From Rhodocyclaceae bacterium (GTDB lineage Bacteria > Pseudomonadota > Gammaproteobacteria > Burkholderiales > Rhodocyclaceae), in assembly GCA_030682595.1 (NCBI GenBank), contig JAUXNZ010000079.1:1-16052 (forward strand): a stretch of DNA of 16,052 bases, in the 5' to 3' direction. The translations under genes and the position numbers were made by a program. The notes below the pieces were generated by a model that saw only the letters and a program-made list of their open reading frames with translations, was not told where the DNA came from and did no database searches. Shown here in pieces: positions 6,753 to 13,659 of the stretch (within the stretch, counting starts at the first letter, position 1; the number at the start of each line of letters is the position of its first letter).

Positions 6753-8158
6753 TTACCCCACCTCGGGAAATAGTGCATTGAGGGCGGCAAGGCCTTCCGC
6801 GACGTCGGCGCGTTCTTCGATACCCTGCTGCAAAAAAGTTTCGAGTTGCGGATACAGCGCGATGGCGCGATCCAGCAGGGGATCGGAACCTGGTGCATAG
6901 GCGCCGACGGCCAGCAGGTCGCGCGCCCGTTGGTAACGCGAATACAGTTGCTTGAAGCGGCGCACCCGCGCCAGATGTTCGGGCGTGATGAGGTTGGTCA
7001 TGGCGCGCGAGATTGACTGCTCGATGTCGATGGCCGGGTAGTGGCCGGCATCGGCCAAGGTGCGATTGAGCACGAAGTGGCCATCCAGGATGGCGCGTGC
7101 CGCATCGGCGATGGGGTCCTGCTGGTCGTCGCCCTCGACCAGTACCGTATAAAACGCGGTGATCGAGCCACCGCCGACCGGGCCGTTGCCGGCGCGCTCG
7201 ACGAGTTGCGGCAGCCGGGCGAAGACGCTGGGCGGGTAGCCGCGCGTCACCGGCGGCTCGCCGATCGCCAGGGCGATTTCGCGCTGCGCCATGGCATAGC
7301 GGGTCAGCGAATCCATGATCAGCAGAACATGCTTGCCCTCTTCGCGAAAATGTTCGGCGATCGAGGTGGCATAGGCGGCGCCCTGCAGGCGCATCAGAGG
7401 ACCCACGTCGGCGGGCGCGGCGACCACCACCGAGCGGCGCAAACCCTCGCCGCCAAGGTTCTGCTCGATAAATTCCTTCACCTCGCGGCTGCGCTCGCCG
7501 ATCAGCCCGACAACGATCACGTCGGCGGCGGTGTAGCGCGCCATCATGCCCAGCACACGCTCTTGCCGATCCCGGAGCCGGCGAACAGGCCGAGGCGCTG
7601 GCCGCGGCCGACGGTGAGCAGGGAATTGATGGCGCGGATGCCGACGTCGAGCGTCTGCACGATGGGTGCGCGTTGCAGGGGGTTGGACGGCCGCCCGACG
7701 AGGGAGCGGGTCGGGCCGTTCTCGCGCGGGTCGAGCGGGCCAAGTCCGTCAAGCGGCCGCCCGTTGCCATCGACCACCCGGCCCAGCAAGGCGTCGCCGA
7801 CGGGCAGATGCTTGGCGCGGTCCTGGTTGCGGCGGCGCGGTTCGCTGGCTTGCCCCAGTTGCAGCGGCCGTGGCGGAATCTCCAATGGCATGACATGGGC
7901 GCCGGGCGCCAGGCCATAGGCATCTTCGGTGGGCATCATGTAAAGTTTTTCGCCCGCGAAGCCGACCACTTCGGCTTCGACAGAGCCGCCATCGGGCGCC
8001 TCGATCAGGCAGCCCGAACCCAGCGGCAACTTGAGTCCGGTGGCTTCCATGACCAGGCCATTGATGCGCGTCAGCCGGCCGGCCACGCGAAACGGTTGCA
8101 AGGTGGCGACACGTTGCCGGCAATCGACCAGGTAGTCGCGGATTTTTTCAGGATGCAT
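6753..8158 (-). pseudogene. fliI: Flagellar export ATPase FliI, frameshifted
   Basis: FliI is the F1-like hexameric ATPase of flagellar protein export. The N-terminal part, from the ATG at 8158 (which overlaps the fliH stop by 11 bases), runs 204 residues through the beta-barrel domain and the Walker A motif AGSGIGKS (residues 193-200), then reads CWA and hits TGA at 7544-7546. The rest of the protein continues in the next frame from GTG 7556 or ATG 7547 to the stop at 6753. It has LGMMARYTAADVIVVGLIGE, Walker B VLLIMDSLTRYAMAQRE, and GYPPSVFARLPQLVERAG. Restoring one base gives a normal 468-residue FliI. The family reads GKSVLLGMMAR here, so one base of the first Leu codon is missing. Either the gene is really broken or the base call is wrong; no other defect is visible. 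Confidence 0.9.
7544..7557 (-). other. Frameshift point in fliI with ATGA stop/start overlap
   Basis: The minus strand reads AGCGTGTGCTGGGCATGATGG around this site. The upstream frame ends at TGA (7546-7544); the downstream frame has ATG at 7547-7545, so stop and start overlap as ATGA. There is no homopolymer and no X-XXY-YYZ slippery heptamer. The overlap would permit coupled reinitiation giving a 264-residue C-terminal fragment beginning MMARYTAAD. Confidence 0.8.
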
Positions 8159-8786
8159 CGTCAGTGACAGAAATGCCCAAGCCGGCCAGCACGCGCCGCC
8201 AGCGCATCGCCACGGTTGCGTCAACCTGGGTGCCGCCTGACTCCAGCAGGCAATCGCCGCGCGTCAGCTTGAAATCCTCGTGGATGCGATGGCCGGCATG
8301 GGCGAGCTGGTCGCCCAGGTAGGAGCGCAACAAGGAAGCATCTTCCGGATGGAGATAAATGGCGGCGTGCTGATGCGGCAGTTGCGCCAACGCCTCGCGC
8401 ACCACGGCCAGCAGGGTGTCGGGGCGGGCGGAGATTTCCTGGCGCACCACCTCGCGCGCCAGTTCGATGGCCAGGGCCAGCAGTTCCTCGGCGACCTGGG
8501 CATCGAGCTCGCCAAGTCCCTTTTCCAGTTTGGCGGCAGCCCGCGCGAGCCGCTCCGCTCCGCCCCGCGTCTCATCACGCCCCTGACGCAGCCCGGCCTG
8601 ATAGCCCTCTGCTTCACCCTTGCGGAAGCCTTCTGCCCGCGCCTGTTCCAGTATTTGTGCTGTCTCATCCACCGCGGGCAATTGGGCCGGATGCACATCA
8701 CCCCCCGCGGACACGGGCGACGCGGCGCCACGTTCCTCGTCAAAGCTGGCGAGTTCCCAGCGCTCCCAGGCAGTGAGGCTACTCAC
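8148..8786 (-). CDS. fliH: Flagellar export ATPase regulator FliH
   Basis: FliH is the peripheral-stalk-like partner that inhibits FliI and anchors it to FliN and FlhA. From the GTG at 8786 the protein has 212 residues. The N-terminus is MSSLTAWERWELASFDEE, putting Trp at positions 7 and 10, exactly where Salmonella/E. coli FliH has the W7/W10 pair that contacts FliN (established knowledge). Residues 53-69 show five glycines every fourth residue (EGFRKGEAEGYQAGLRQG), the GxxxG helix repeats typical of FliH. The C-terminal domain contains AIELAREVVRQE and IHEDFKLTRGDCLLESGGTQVDATV. Upstream in-frame sequence to 8957 is repeat-derived and not FliH-like. No strong ribosome binding site is seen; a repeat starts only five bases upstream. 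Confidence 0.88.
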   Translation of the reverse strand: MSSLTAWERWELASFDEERGAASPVSAGGDVHPAQLPAVDETAQILEQARAEGFRKGEAEGYQAGLRQGRDETRGGAERLARAAAKLEKGLGELDAQVAEELLALAIELAREVVRQEISARPDTLLAVVREALAQLPHQHAAIYLHPEDASLLRSYLGDQLAHAGHRIHEDFKLTRGDCLLESGGTQVDATVAMRWRRVLAGLGISVTDDAS

Positions 8787-8790
8787 GGCG

Positions 8791-8812
8791 CAGTCTCGCC
8801 GCCGGGCCGCCC
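8791..8812. repeat. 22-bp direct repeat, 5' unit next to fliH start
   Basis: This 22-bp segment is identical to 8920-8941 and contains the left arm GTCTCGCC plus the first 12 bases of the core of copy B. It lacks the right arm, so it is a truncated copy. The 107 bases between the two units hold G/C-rich competing stems. The pattern could be a duplication flanking an inserted segment. Confidence 0.85.
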
Positions 8813-8826
8813 TTCTTCCGCTTTGC

Positions 8827-8886
8827 GGGAGAGGGGCATGCTGATGGCCCCCCCTCTCCCCGGCCCACACCCGCAAGGGGAGAGGG
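8827..8886. other. Mutually exclusive GC-rich stems upstream of fliH
   Basis: GGGAGAGGGG (8827-8836) pairs perfectly with CCCCTCTCCC (8851-8860). CCCTCTCCCC (8852-8861) pairs perfectly with GGGGAGAGGG (8877-8886). The central strand is shared, so only one 10-bp stem can form at a time. It lies in the leader region of fliH. CCCTCTCCCC/GGGGAGAGGG pairs also occur as dispersed intergenic repeats in many proteobacteria. Confidence 0.7.
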
Positions 8887-8921
8887 AGAAAACCGGCACC
8901 ACCGCAGCCCACACCCCAGCA

Positions 8922-9015
8922 GTCTCGCCGCCGGGCCGCCCCAAGGCGAGACGGCACGCGCCGCCAGGCGCAAACCGCTCATGAGCCCAAACGGGCCACC
9001 CCGTAATAACCGAGC
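8922..9015. repeat. Dispersed hairpin repeat, copy B
   Basis: The arms GTCTCGCC (8922-8929) and GGCGAGAC (8945-8952) flank the core GCCGGGCCGCCCCAA (8930-8944). The 21 bp at 8953-8973 are identical to copy A (6159-6179), followed by ACCGCTC (8974-8980) and CCCCGTAATAACCGAGC (8999-9015), the latter similar to 6204-6220. It fills much of the 332-base non-coding gap between rnfH and fliH, in which I see no gene. Confidence 0.85.
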
Positions 9016-9036
9016 ACCAGGCCGCAGGCCGCAGGA

Positions 9037-9080
9037 CAGCCGAAGGCTGGTCCCGCGAAGCGGGATGCGGCTTTGCCGCA
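9037..9080. repeat. Cluster of three perfect triloop hairpins
   Basis: Three perfect small hairpins lie almost end to end: CAGCC-GAA-GGCTG (9037-9049), CCCGC-GAA-GCGGG (9052-9064) and TGCGGC-TTT-GCCGCA (9066-9080). They sit downstream of rnfH on its strand and appear to interrupt the element shared with copy A, since GAGCTCAGCGAG (9088-9099) resumes similarity to 6217-6228. A role as RNA processing or termination structure for rnfH is possible. Confidence 0.75.
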
Positions 9081-9118
9081 CAGAACCGAGCTCAGCGAGG
9101 TTTTCGGGGTGGGACTAG

Positions 9119-9442
9119 CTATTCTTCAGACGGCCCGCCGCCCTTCTTCATCACCTTGCCCTCGGCGGCGCGCTGTTTGCGCACTTCCTTGGGATCGGCA
9201 ATCAACGGCCGGTAAATCTCGACGCGGTCGAGGTCACGCAATACCGCGTCCAGCCGCGCCAGCTTGCTGTAGATGCCGAACTTGCCCTTGGCAAGATCGA
9301 TTTCAGGATATTTCGCCGGCAAACCCGAGGCCTCGAGCGCCTGTTGCAGCGTAGTTCCCGCCGGCAGGACGAGCGGCGTGACTTCTTGCCGCGCAGGCAG
9401 GGCATAGATCACCTCGACCCGGATGGTGTCACTCGTAGACAT
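9119..9442 (-). CDS. rnfH: RnfH family ubiquitin-like protein (RatB/UPF0125)
   Basis: This is a 107-residue member of the RnfH/UPF0125 family, a small beta-grasp-fold protein of poorly defined role. The family shares conserved neighbourhood with ratA and smpB, and despite its name is often not near the rnf genes. The sequence shows the family pattern: IRVEVIYALPARQEV, ALEASGLPAKYPEIDL, KFGIYSKLARLDAVLRDLDRVEIYRPLIADPKEVRKQRA. The start at 9442 gives MSTSDTIRVEV, the usual N-terminus, and overlaps ratA by 14 bases. A more upstream ATG at 9472 would add ten unsupported residues. The two genes are presumably co-translated. Confidence 0.92.
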   Translation of the reverse strand: MSTSDTIRVEVIYALPARQEVTPLVLPAGTTLQQALEASGLPAKYPEIDLAKGKFGIYSKLARLDAVLRDLDRVEIYRPLIADPKEVRKQRAAEGKVMKKGGGPSEE

Positions 9443-9860
9443 GATGGGCGCGCTTGACAAAGGAATCGACAAAAGTATTCACAATGTAGCCGAACACCGG
9501 CCCCAGCGCCTTTTCCAGCACCTTGCTGGAAAATTCGTAGTGCAGCTTGAACTCGATCTTGCAACCGGCATCACCCAGCGCGATGAAACGCCAGCCGCCA
9601 TCGAGGCGCCGGAACGGGCCCTCGCGCAGGACCAGATTCATCCAGTGCGGCGGATTCTTGGGGTTTTCGGTGGCAAAACTCAACTTGATGCCATGGTAAT
9701 TGACATGGATGCGCGCGGAAGTGTGTTCGGGGGTGCGGGAAAGCAGTTCCACACCGCCGCACCAGGGCAGGAATTCAGGATAGTCCTCGACGCGATCGAT
9801 CAGATCGAACATCTGCCGGGGCGTGCGCGGAATCAATACCGACTTTTCGACAAGGGCCAT
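9429..9860 (-). CDS. ratA: RatA family START-domain protein
   Basis: This 143-residue protein is of the RatA/COQ10 type: a small START (polyketide cyclase-like) fold. E. coli RatA was reported to bind the 50S subunit and block 70S formation; eukaryotic COQ10 is needed for coenzyme Q function. The sequence matches throughout: ALVEKSVLIPRTPRQMFDLIDRVEDYPEFLPWC, SARIHVNYHGIKLSFAT, LREGPFRRLDGGWRF and the C-terminal helix LEKALGPVFGYIVNTFVDSFVKRA. I chose the ATG at 9860; an upstream GTG at 9875 adds five residues. It is divergent from smpB, as in E. coli, and overlaps rnfH. Whether it acts on ribosomes or on quinones here cannot be told from sequence. Confidence 0.92.
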   Translation of the reverse strand: MALVEKSVLIPRTPRQMFDLIDRVEDYPEFLPWCGGVELLSRTPEHTSARIHVNYHGIKLSFATENPKNPPHWMNLVLREGPFRRLDGGWRFIALGDAGCKIEFKLHYEFSSKVLEKALGPVFGYIVNTFVDSFVKRAHHVYE

Positions 9861-9887
9861 GAAAGAAGGCTGCACTAGGGCGCTGCA

Positions 9888-9907
9888 TTAGAATGAGAGG
9901 ATTCTAA
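9888..9907. promoter_or_regulatory. Palindrome in the divergent ratA-smpB promoter region
   Basis: TTAGAAT (9888-9894) and ATTCTAA (9901-9907) form a perfect 7-bp inverted repeat around GAGAGG in the only 75-base gap between ratA and smpB. Each arm includes TAGAAT, a fair -10 hexamer, on each strand, so it may be a symmetric pair of -10 boxes or an operator. No convincing -35 is seen for either direction. Confidence 0.45.
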
Positions 9908-9935
9908 CGCGCGCCAAAGCAACGCCCACCCCACC

Positions 9936-10385
9936 ATGAGCATCACCGAAAACAAAAAAGCCTTCCACGACTATTTCGTCGAGGAACGCTTCGAGGCCGG
10001 CCTGGTGCTCGAAGGCTGGGAAGTCAAATCGATTCGCGCCGGCCGCGCGCAGTTGAAGGAAGCCTACGTCATCATCAAGAATGCCGAGTTGTGGCTCATC
10101 GGCTGCCATATCAGCCCGCTGACCACCACGTCGACTCACATCAGCCCGGATCCCGTGCGCACGCGCAAACTGCTGTTGCACGAGCGCGAGATCGGCAAGC
10201 TGATCGGCAAGGTGGAACGTGCCGGCTATGCGCTGGTGCCGATCAACCTGCATTTCACCAAGGGCCGCATCAAGCTGGAAATCGGCCTGGCCAAAGGCAA
10301 GAAACAATTCGACAAGCGGGAAAGCGACAAGCAGCGCGATTGGGTGCGAGAAAAAAACCAAATCATGAAGGAAAAAAATCGGTGA
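9936..10385 (+). CDS. smpB: SsrA-binding protein SmpB
   Basis: SmpB binds tmRNA and delivers it to stalled ribosomes for trans-translation. The 149-residue protein is complete and has the family signatures: NKKAFHDYFVEERFEAGLVLEGWEVKSIR, QLKEAYV, ELWLIGCHISP, RTRKLLLHEREI, IPLH-like VPINLHFTKGRIKLEIGLAKGKK, and a basic C-terminal tail (KRESDKQRDWVREKNQIMK) that folds in the empty mRNA channel. The ATG at 9936 is the only sensible start; the Shine-Dalgarno is weak. The tmRNA gene itself is not in this window. The downstream transporter gene begins within about 20 bases, so read-through is likely. Confidence 0.97.
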   Translation: MSITENKKAFHDYFVEERFEAGLVLEGWEVKSIRAGRAQLKEAYVIIKNAELWLIGCHISPLTTTSTHISPDPVRTRKLLLHEREIGKLIGKVERAGYALVPINLHFTKGRIKLEIGLAKGKKQFDKRESDKQRDWVREKNQIMKEKNR

Positions 10386-10401
10386 TGTGCGCAAGGACCT
10401 G

Positions 10402-11580
10402 ATGTCACCGTCCGCTCTGCTCTGGCTGATCGTTGGCTGCCTGATGTTGCAGCCGCTGTCGACTGACCTGTATCTCGCCTCGCTGCCTCATCTGGCCACC
10501 GATTTCGGCGTCACGCCGGCGGCGGTGCAGCAGACCCTGTCCCTGTTCGTCATCGGCTTTGGCGTCGCCCAGTTGATCAGCGGCCCGCTCTCCGACCGCT
10601 TTGGCCGGCGACCGGTATTGCTGTGGGGTCTGGGCGTTTATGTCGGCGCCAGCCTGGCCTGCGCGCTGGCGCCGACGCTCAACCTGCTGATCAGTGCCCG
10701 CTTTGTCCAGGCTATCGGCTGCTGCACCGCCATTGTCGTTGCCCGGGCGTTGATCCGCGACGTCTATGCCCCGGCCGATGGCGCCAAGATGATTGCCCGC
10801 GCCAGTTCGTTGCTGTCGCTGGCGCCGCTCCTCGGGCCGATCCTGGGCGGCTACCTGCAGGTCTGGTACGGCTGGCGCGCCGCCTTCGTCTTTCATACAC
10901 TGTTCTGTGTCGTGCTCGCCATTGCCGCCTACCGCTTACTGGAGGAAACCAATCGGCATTTGAATCCCGATGCGATCCACCCGGGCAGCCTGCTCGGCAC
11001 CTATCGCCGTATCGCCAGCGCCGACTTTTTCTGGGCCTGGGCGCTGCCGGGCGCATTGTCGTATGCGGCGATCTTCACCTACATTTCCGGCTCGTCTTTC
11101 GTGCTGATCAGCGTGCTGGGCGTGTCCACCGAAATTTACGGCTACTGCTTCGCCTTCGGCGTTTCAGGCTATCTGCTTGGCACTTTGCTCTGCCGTCGAC
11201 TGCTCGGCCACATCGGCCTTGAGCGAGCGTTGACGGTCGGCGTCAGCCTCTCGCTATTTTCCGGTCTGTTGTTCCTGGCACTCGCGCTGCTCGGCGTCCA
11301 TCACTGGGCCGTGGTGTTGCTGTGCCAGTTCCTGACCATGGGCGCGCATGGCATCAATTTTCCCTGCGCCCAGGCCGGCGCGGTCGCGCCCTTCCCCCGC
11401 GAGGCCGGCGCTGCCGCCGGCCTGCTCGGCTTCTTCACCATGTTTGCGGCACTCCTGACCGGCACCTGGGTAGGCATGAGCCACGACGGCACGCTCCTGC
11501 CGCTGGCGCTGACCTCGGCACTGATCGGGATGATATTGTTCGGCAGCGCCTGGGGGCTCAGGCGGCAGCGACACCATTGA
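10402..11580 (+). CDS. Bcr/CflA-type MFS multidrug exporter
   Basis: This is a major facilitator superfamily drug:proton antiporter of 392 residues with about 12 membrane helices. The Bcr/CflA subfamily is indicated by the N-terminus (LQPLSTDLYLASLPHLATDF), motif A in the first cytoplasmic loop (GPLSDRFGRRPVLLWG), RFVQAIGCCTAIVVARALIRD, and the motif-C-like LAPLLGPILGGYLQVWYGWRAAF. The substrate cannot be predicted. I prefer ATG 10402, which has AAGGA four bases upstream; a GTG at 10387 would add five residues. It lies 16 bases after smpB and 10 before the response regulator, so it may be co-transcribed with the two-component genes. Confidence 0.9.
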   Translation: MSPSALLWLIVGCLMLQPLSTDLYLASLPHLATDFGVTPAAVQQTLSLFVIGFGVAQLISGPLSDRFGRRPVLLWGLGVYVGASLACALAPTLNLLISARFVQAIGCCTAIVVARALIRDVYAPADGAKMIARASSLLSLAPLLGPILGGYLQVWYGWRAAFVFHTLFCVVLAIAAYRLLEETNRHLNPDAIHPGSLLGTYRRIASADFFWAWALPGALSYAAIFTYISGSSFVLISVLGVSTEIYGYCFAFGVSGYLLGTLLCRRLLGHIGLERALTVGVSLSLFSGLLFLALALLGVHHWAVVLLCQFLTMGAHGINFPCAQAGAVAPFPREAGAAAGLLGFFTMFAALLTGTWVGMSHDGTLLPLALTSALIGMILFGSAWGLRRQRHH

Positions 11581-11590
11581 AAAACCAGCC

Positions 11591-12259
11591 ATGCGCATCC
11601 TGATTGTCGAAGACGACACCCATATCGCTGAAAATCTCGTGCTTTATCTTGAGATGAAGGGCCACGAATGCGATTACGCCACCTCTTGCCGCGGCGCCAG
11701 GGAACGTATTGCCCAAGCGGAATTCGACGCGCTGATCGTCGATCGCGGACTGCCGGATAGCGACGGTTTGGCCCTGATTCGCGAGCTGCGCGCGCAAGGC
11801 AACAGTCTGTGGATTCTGGTGCTGACTGCGCGCGACACGCTGCAGGACAAACTCGCCGGCTTCGATGCGGGCGCCGACGACTACCTGCCCAAACCCTTCG
11901 CGCTGCAGGAGGTCGAAGCCCGCCTGGCCGCCATCGCGCGGCGCGGCAAATTGCGCGAAGACGCTGGTGTCTGGCGTCTGGGTGACATCGAGTACGATGC
12001 GGCCGCCCAGGAAGTCCGTCGGGGCGGAGTCGCCCTGCACCTGCCGCCAAAAGCACTGCGCCTGCTCGCGGTGATGCTGCCGCACCCCAATCGCGCATTC
12101 AGCCGCCGCGAACTCGAACTGGCGATCTGGGGCCACGAACATGATTCCAGCGACAATCTGCGCAGCTTGCTGCATACCGTGCGGCGGCAACTTGGTGAAA
12201 CCTGCGGCGTCGAAATCGTCAACAGACATGGCCTCGGCTATAAACTCGCCCTCCGTTAA
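11591..12259 (+). CDS. OmpR-family response regulator (PmrA/QseB-like)
   Basis: This 222-residue protein has a receiver domain (1-115) with acidic pocket E7-D8-D9, phosphoacceptor Asp51 (LIVDRGLPDSDG), Thr79 (VLTARD) and Lys101 (DYLPKPF). A winged-helix DNA-binding domain of OmpR/PhoB type (about 125-220) follows, including SRRELELAIWG, NLRSLLHTVRRQL and the wing NRHGLGYKL. Every catalytic residue is present. It overlaps the sensor kinase by 32 bases and precedes eptA. That order resembles PmrAB-type systems, which control lipid A phosphoethanolamine addition, so the PmrA-like label is inferred from context. The likely operator is the four-part TCAC array upstream of eptA. Confidence 0.93.
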   Translation: MRILIVEDDTHIAENLVLYLEMKGHECDYATSCRGARERIAQAEFDALIVDRGLPDSDGLALIRELRAQGNSLWILVLTARDTLQDKLAGFDAGADDYLPKPFALQEVEARLAAIARRGKLREDAGVWRLGDIEYDAAAQEVRRGGVALHLPPKALRLLAVMLPHPNRAFSRRELELAIWGHEHDSSDNLRSLLHTVRRQLGETCGVEIVNRHGLGYKLALR

Positions 12260-13535
12260 GCCAACCGAACGGCTGAAAGCACCCAGCCTGCGCCAACGTA
12301 TCGTCCTGTCAGGCACGCTGTTGCTGCTGCTAATCGTGCTGGCACAGTCCGTGGCCGCGTGGCTGACCCTCGACCAGATGGAAGAGGATCTGATCGACCA
12401 AATCCTCGACCAGCAGATTGAATACAGCATCGAACTGTCGCGGCGCTCGGTGGAATTTTCCCCACCCAATACGCCGGACATGCAGCTTTACCGGATTGCC
12501 CCGGGAGCAAACACCGCGAACGTGCCGGCGCGTCTCGCCGCATTGCCGATCGGCAACCATGAAATACATGACGCTGGGCGCGAACTGCATATCGCCGTAC
12601 GCCAGGACGGCGACCACCGCTTCATCCTGACCTACGATGTCGAGGAACACGAAACCAGACTACGGACCCTGGGGATCGGCATGCTGGTGAGCGCCATCGC
12701 CCTTTCCGCAGCATTTCTCGTCATCATTCTGTTCCTGTCGAAACAACTCACCGCACATCTGGCTGAACTTGCCCGCCAGGTTGAGCACAAGACGACAACT
12801 GAGCAATTCGCGCTGCCCGGAATGGACCGCGAAATTCTTGCAGTTGCACAAGCGCTGGATCGCTATGCAGAACAGCATCAGCGATCGCTGGAGCGTGAGC
12901 GCAACTTCACCGCGGATATTTCGCACGAATTGCGCACCCCATTGACCAGCATTCGCACCGACGCCGAATTGCTGGCAACCCTTCCCGACCTCGGCACGGC
13001 CGCGCGACAGCGGGCGCTCGGCATCATCGCCACGGTAGACCGCGTCAATCGTCTCACCTCCAGCCTGTTGCTGCTGGCCCGCGAAATCCAGCCCACGCTG
13101 CTGGAAGATGTACGGCTGGCACAGGCATTGCGTGAAGTCTGGCCGCCCCTGCTGGCACAACATGGCCGGAATGCAACGCTCGCCATTCGGCTGCCGGAAG
13201 CGACCGTGGTGCGCTGCGATCCCGCGCTGCTCGCCCTGGTCTTGCGCAACCTGCTCGAAAATGCCTTGCGTCACGATGCGTCGGGCAAGCTCGACTGTCG
13301 CCTGGCAGGCAACCGTCTGATCACCAGCGATCACGGCCCCGGTTTCACGGCTGACGAGTTGCTGCGCCTGTTCGAAGACGGGCAGCGCGGCAAGAGCCTC
13401 ACCGGCCACGGCCTGGGCCTGGCTATCGTGCAGCATGTCTGTAACGCCTCGGGTTGGGGACTAACCGCCGCAAACGGGCCTGATGGCGGCGCCGAAATTC
13501 ATATCGACTTCGGTGCAACCCTCACCCGCCCCTGA
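12228..13535 (+). CDS. Membrane sensor histidine kinase (PmrB/QseC-like)
   Basis: This 435-residue partner of the preceding regulator has two membrane helices (about 25-46 and 148-170) enclosing a periplasmic sensor region of about 100 residues, then a short HAMP-like linker. The dimerisation domain has phosphoacceptor His233 (FTADISHELRTPLTSI). The catalytic ATPase domain has the N box NLLENALRHD (Asn345), G1 DHGPG (368-372) and G2 GHGLGLAI (393-400). It is therefore complete. I chose the ATG at 12228, inside the regulator gene; an upstream ATG at 12141 would add 29 residues that overlap the regulator further. No Shine-Dalgarno is visible, consistent with translational coupling. The stimulus cannot be inferred; PmrB homologues sense iron, low pH or cationic peptides. 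Confidence 0.92.
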   Translation: MASAINSPSVKPTERLKAPSLRQRIVLSGTLLLLLIVLAQSVAAWLTLDQMEEDLIDQILDQQIEYSIELSRRSVEFSPPNTPDMQLYRIAPGANTANVPARLAALPIGNHEIHDAGRELHIAVRQDGDHRFILTYDVEEHETRLRTLGIGMLVSAIALSAAFLVIILFLSKQLTAHLAELARQVEHKTTTEQFALPGMDREILAVAQALDRYAEQHQRSLERERNFTADISHELRTPLTSIRTDAELLATLPDLGTAARQRALGIIATVDRVNRLTSSLLLLAREIQPTLLEDVRLAQALREVWPPLLAQHGRNATLAIRLPEATVVRCDPALLALVLRNLLENALRHDASGKLDCRLAGNRLITSDHGPGFTADELLRLFEDGQRGKSLTGHGLGLAIVQHVCNASGWGLTAANGPDGGAEIHIDFGATLTRP

Positions 13536-13577
13536 ATACGTTCGCTGGCGCGTCTCTCCCCAAGCGCCCCGTCCGGC

Positions 13578-13621
13578 GCATCACACATTTCTCACAGCCG
13601 CATCACGGAGTCTTCACACGG
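13578..13621. promoter_or_regulatory. Four-repeat TCAC array upstream of eptA
   Basis: TCAC occurs at 13581, 13592, 13603 and 13614, exactly 11 bases apart, in the 124-base gap between the kinase and eptA genes. OmpR-family regulators bind direct half-sites with 10-11 bp spacing on one face of DNA, and two tandem dimers would fill four sites. A possible -35 (TTGCTA, 13625-13630) follows directly, the geometry of an activator; the -10 is unclear (TGGAAT 13645-13650 is a poor candidate). Confidence 0.7.
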
Positions 13622-13659
13622 CGCTTGCTACCCTGCGCGTTTTGTGGAATTCCCCTTGT

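Noticed and set aside
7544..7560. Programmed -1 frameshifting in fliI
   Set aside because: No slippery heptamer, no clear downstream pseudoknot, and FliI is normally one frame; a deletion or sequencing error is simpler.
8787..8957. N-terminal extension of FliH to 8957
   Set aside because: The added 57 residues are encoded by repeat sequence, rich in Arg/Gly, and not FliH-like; the GTG at 8786 gives the expected N-terminus.
8791..9118. CRISPR array
   Set aside because: The repeats are few, unevenly spaced and of different types, and no cas genes are present.
13117..13131. TGGCACAGGCATTGC, a sigma-54-like element on the + strand
   Set aside because: It fits the spacing but lies inside the kinase coding region, about 530 bases before eptA, and its bases are explained by the protein sequence.
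13483..13659. 59-residue N-terminal extension of EptA
   Set aside because: It would overlap the kinase gene and place the operator-like array inside coding sequence; the ATG at 13660 gives the family-typical start.
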